In this document: in pieces, positions 63,023-64,000 of the stretch
How positions within the stretch are numbered: position 1 is the stretch's first letter
Layout: each line of letters begins with the position of its first letter
Assembly (NCBI RefSeq): GCF_023078455.1
Contig: NZ_CP095740.1
Span: forward strand, 558,001 to 622,000
From: Luteibacter aegosomatis
GTDB lineage: Bacteria > Pseudomonadota > Gammaproteobacteria > Xanthomonadales > Rhodanobacteraceae
DNA: 64,000 nt
Direction of reading: 5' to 3'
Notes under the pieces: generated by a model
What the model was told of the DNA's origin: nothing
Database searches by the model: none
The model's input: only the letters and a program-made list of their open reading frames with translations
Translations under genes and position numbers: made by a program

Positions 63023-63712
63023 ATGTTGCGTCAGCTTTCCCTCGCCATCGCCCTTGCCGTCGGTACGGCCGTGGCCGCACCCGTCCTCGCGCAGGATGCC
63101 GCCCCGGCCGCCGCATCGCAGAACCAGTCGCCCCAGCAGGTCGTGCAGCAGATTTCCGACGACCTGTCCAAGGCCATCGAAGGCCACCAGGCCGAACTGA
63201 AGAACGATAAAGAGAAGCTGATCGCCGTTATCGACGACACCTTCCTGCCGCACTTCGACATCGACTACGCCTCCATCCTCGTGCTCGGCCAGCATGCGCG
63301 CGAGGCCACGCCCGAGCAGCGCAACCGTTTCGCCAAGGCGTTCTACAACTCGATCACCCACCGCTATGCCGAGGGCCTGCTCAACTACACCCGCGGCCGC
63401 GTGAAGGTGTTGCCGTTCACCGGCGACCTCAACAAGTCGCGCACCGTCGTTCGGACGCAGGTCATGCTGGACGACGGCAAGTCGGTGTCGGTCGATTACG
63501 CGTTCCGCCAGAGCAAGAGCGGCGACTGGAAGGCCTACGACGTGATCATCGAGGGTATCTCGTACATCACCAACTACCGTAACCAGGTCGATGCCGAGAT
63601 CAAGAAGAACGGTGGTGACGGCAAGGGCCTCGACAAGCTCACCGCCGATCTCGAGCAGAAGGGTTCGGCGGCCATCGACCAGCTTCAGAAAGACGGCGGC
63701 GCGACGAAGTGA
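63023..63712 (+). CDS. mlaC: Periplasmic phospholipid-binding protein MlaC
   Basis: MlaC carries phospholipids between MlaA and MlaD. The 229-residue protein starts MLRQLSLAIALAVGTAVAAP with a signal peptide ending at VLAQ. Family motifs are LPHFDIDYASILVLGQHARE, ATPEQRNRFAKAFYNSITHRY and YDVIIEGISYITNYRNQV. It lies 21 bp after mlaD with an AGGAG ribosome site. Confidence 0.94.
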   Translation: MLRQLSLAIALAVGTAVAAPVLAQDAAPAAASQNQSPQQVVQQISDDLSKAIEGHQAELKNDKEKLIAVIDDTFLPHFDIDYASILVLGQHAREATPEQRNRFAKAFYNSITHRYAEGLLNYTRGRVKVLPFTGDLNKSRTVVRTQVMLDDGKSVSVDYAFRQSKSGDWKAYDVIIEGISYITNYRNQVDAEIKKNGGDGKGLDKLTADLEQKGSAAIDQLQKDGGATK

Positions 63713-64000
63713 GCCAGCCGGCTTTTCAGCTGAGCACGCCGGCGCCGGATACCCTCGCGGTATCCGGCGCGCTCACGTTCGATACGGCGGCGGGTGCGCT
63801 GCATGCAGGGCGCGTCGAGCTGGACCGCGGTTCGCAGGGCGTGCTCGATCTGGCCGGTGTGACCCAGGCGGACAGCGCGGGCCTGGCGACGGTGCTGGCC
63901 CTGCTGGCGCATGCGCGGTCGAAGGGGCGTGCGATGGGCGTGGCCCATGCGCCGACGGGATTGCAGGCTCTCGCTCGCGTATCGGGTGTCGATACGCTGC
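63709..64000 (+). CDS. mlaB: STAS-domain protein MlaB (3' end outside window)
   Basis: The frame starts at GTG 63709 (VSQPAFQLSTPAPDTLAVSG), overlapping the mlaC stop as GTGA, and stays open to the window end (97 codons). The STAS core LDLAGVTQADSAGLATVLAL contains the typical DSAGL loop, and RSKGRAMGVAHAP follows. MlaB is a regulatory subunit bound to MlaF. Position and motif make the call secure despite truncation. Confidence 0.9.
   Translation, partial: MSQPAFQLSTPAPDTLAVSGALTFDTAAGALHAGRVELDRGSQGVLDLAGVTQADSAGLATVLALLAHARSKGRAMGVAHAPTGLQALARVSGVDTL

Overview
The window is a GC-rich gammaproteobacterial chromosome segment, most likely from Xanthomonadales, family Rhodanobacteraceae (Luteibacter/Dyella-like). 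This is inferred from the zapA-6S RNA-5-FCL order, the cydP-cydA-cydB-cydX operon, rph next to yicC, a CRP/Clp-type operator, and two families of interspersed REP-like hairpins. No sequence search was possible, so the taxon is an inference. Coding density is high, and many neighbouring genes overlap by exactly 4 bp (ATGA, GTGA or TTGA).

Region 1 (1-19.6 kb) is mostly core housekeeping. It holds a partial winged-helix protein gene, folE, rmuC, the 5-FCL/EVE/rpiA operon, 6S RNA, zapA with a ZapB-like coiled coil, ygfB-pepP, the cytochrome bd operon, pepQ, a zinc-ribbon protein, a PilZ/DUF1631-like pair, hemW-rdgB-GNAT-rph, and yicC.

Region 2 (19.9-26.4 kb) is accessory. It carries a lipoprotein and a split locus for a HvfA-like, cysteine-containing exported RiPP peptide: DoxX membrane protein, precursor, divergent LysR regulator, HvfC-like chaperone and DUF692/MNIO enzyme. 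An exported metallo-beta-lactamase-fold protein and a second LysR gene follow. A near-identical 45-bp element lies about 100 bp upstream of both the precursor gene and the beta-lactamase-fold/MNIO gene set, which suggests one regulon.

Region 3 (26.5-48.1 kb) encodes a REC-AraC response regulator and a beta-propeller hybrid histidine kinase with a degenerate receiver. Next come a perfect CRP/Clp-type palindrome and a 3605-residue VCBS/cadherin-type adhesin. Four export genes follow directly: a TolC-like lipoprotein, a HlyD-like adaptor, a GAF-plus-HlyD membrane adaptor, and an unusual PqqD-like/M50 site-2 protease/HlyD fusion. There is no ABC ATPase in this cluster, so it may be an ABC-independent, type-I-like export route. 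This is the most interesting system in the window.

Region 4 (48.3-59.8 kb) contains argS, a tiny lipoprotein, an ECF sigma/membrane anti-sigma-like/flavin amine oxidase operon, a penicillin-acylase-family enzyme coupled to an amidohydrolase, an SDR/AraC divergent pair and a GYF-domain membrane protein.

Region 5 (59.9-64 kb) returns to core genes: gmk followed by mlaF-E-D-C-B, the phospholipid-trafficking system of the outer membrane. Its MlaD carries two MCE domains. mlaB runs off the window.
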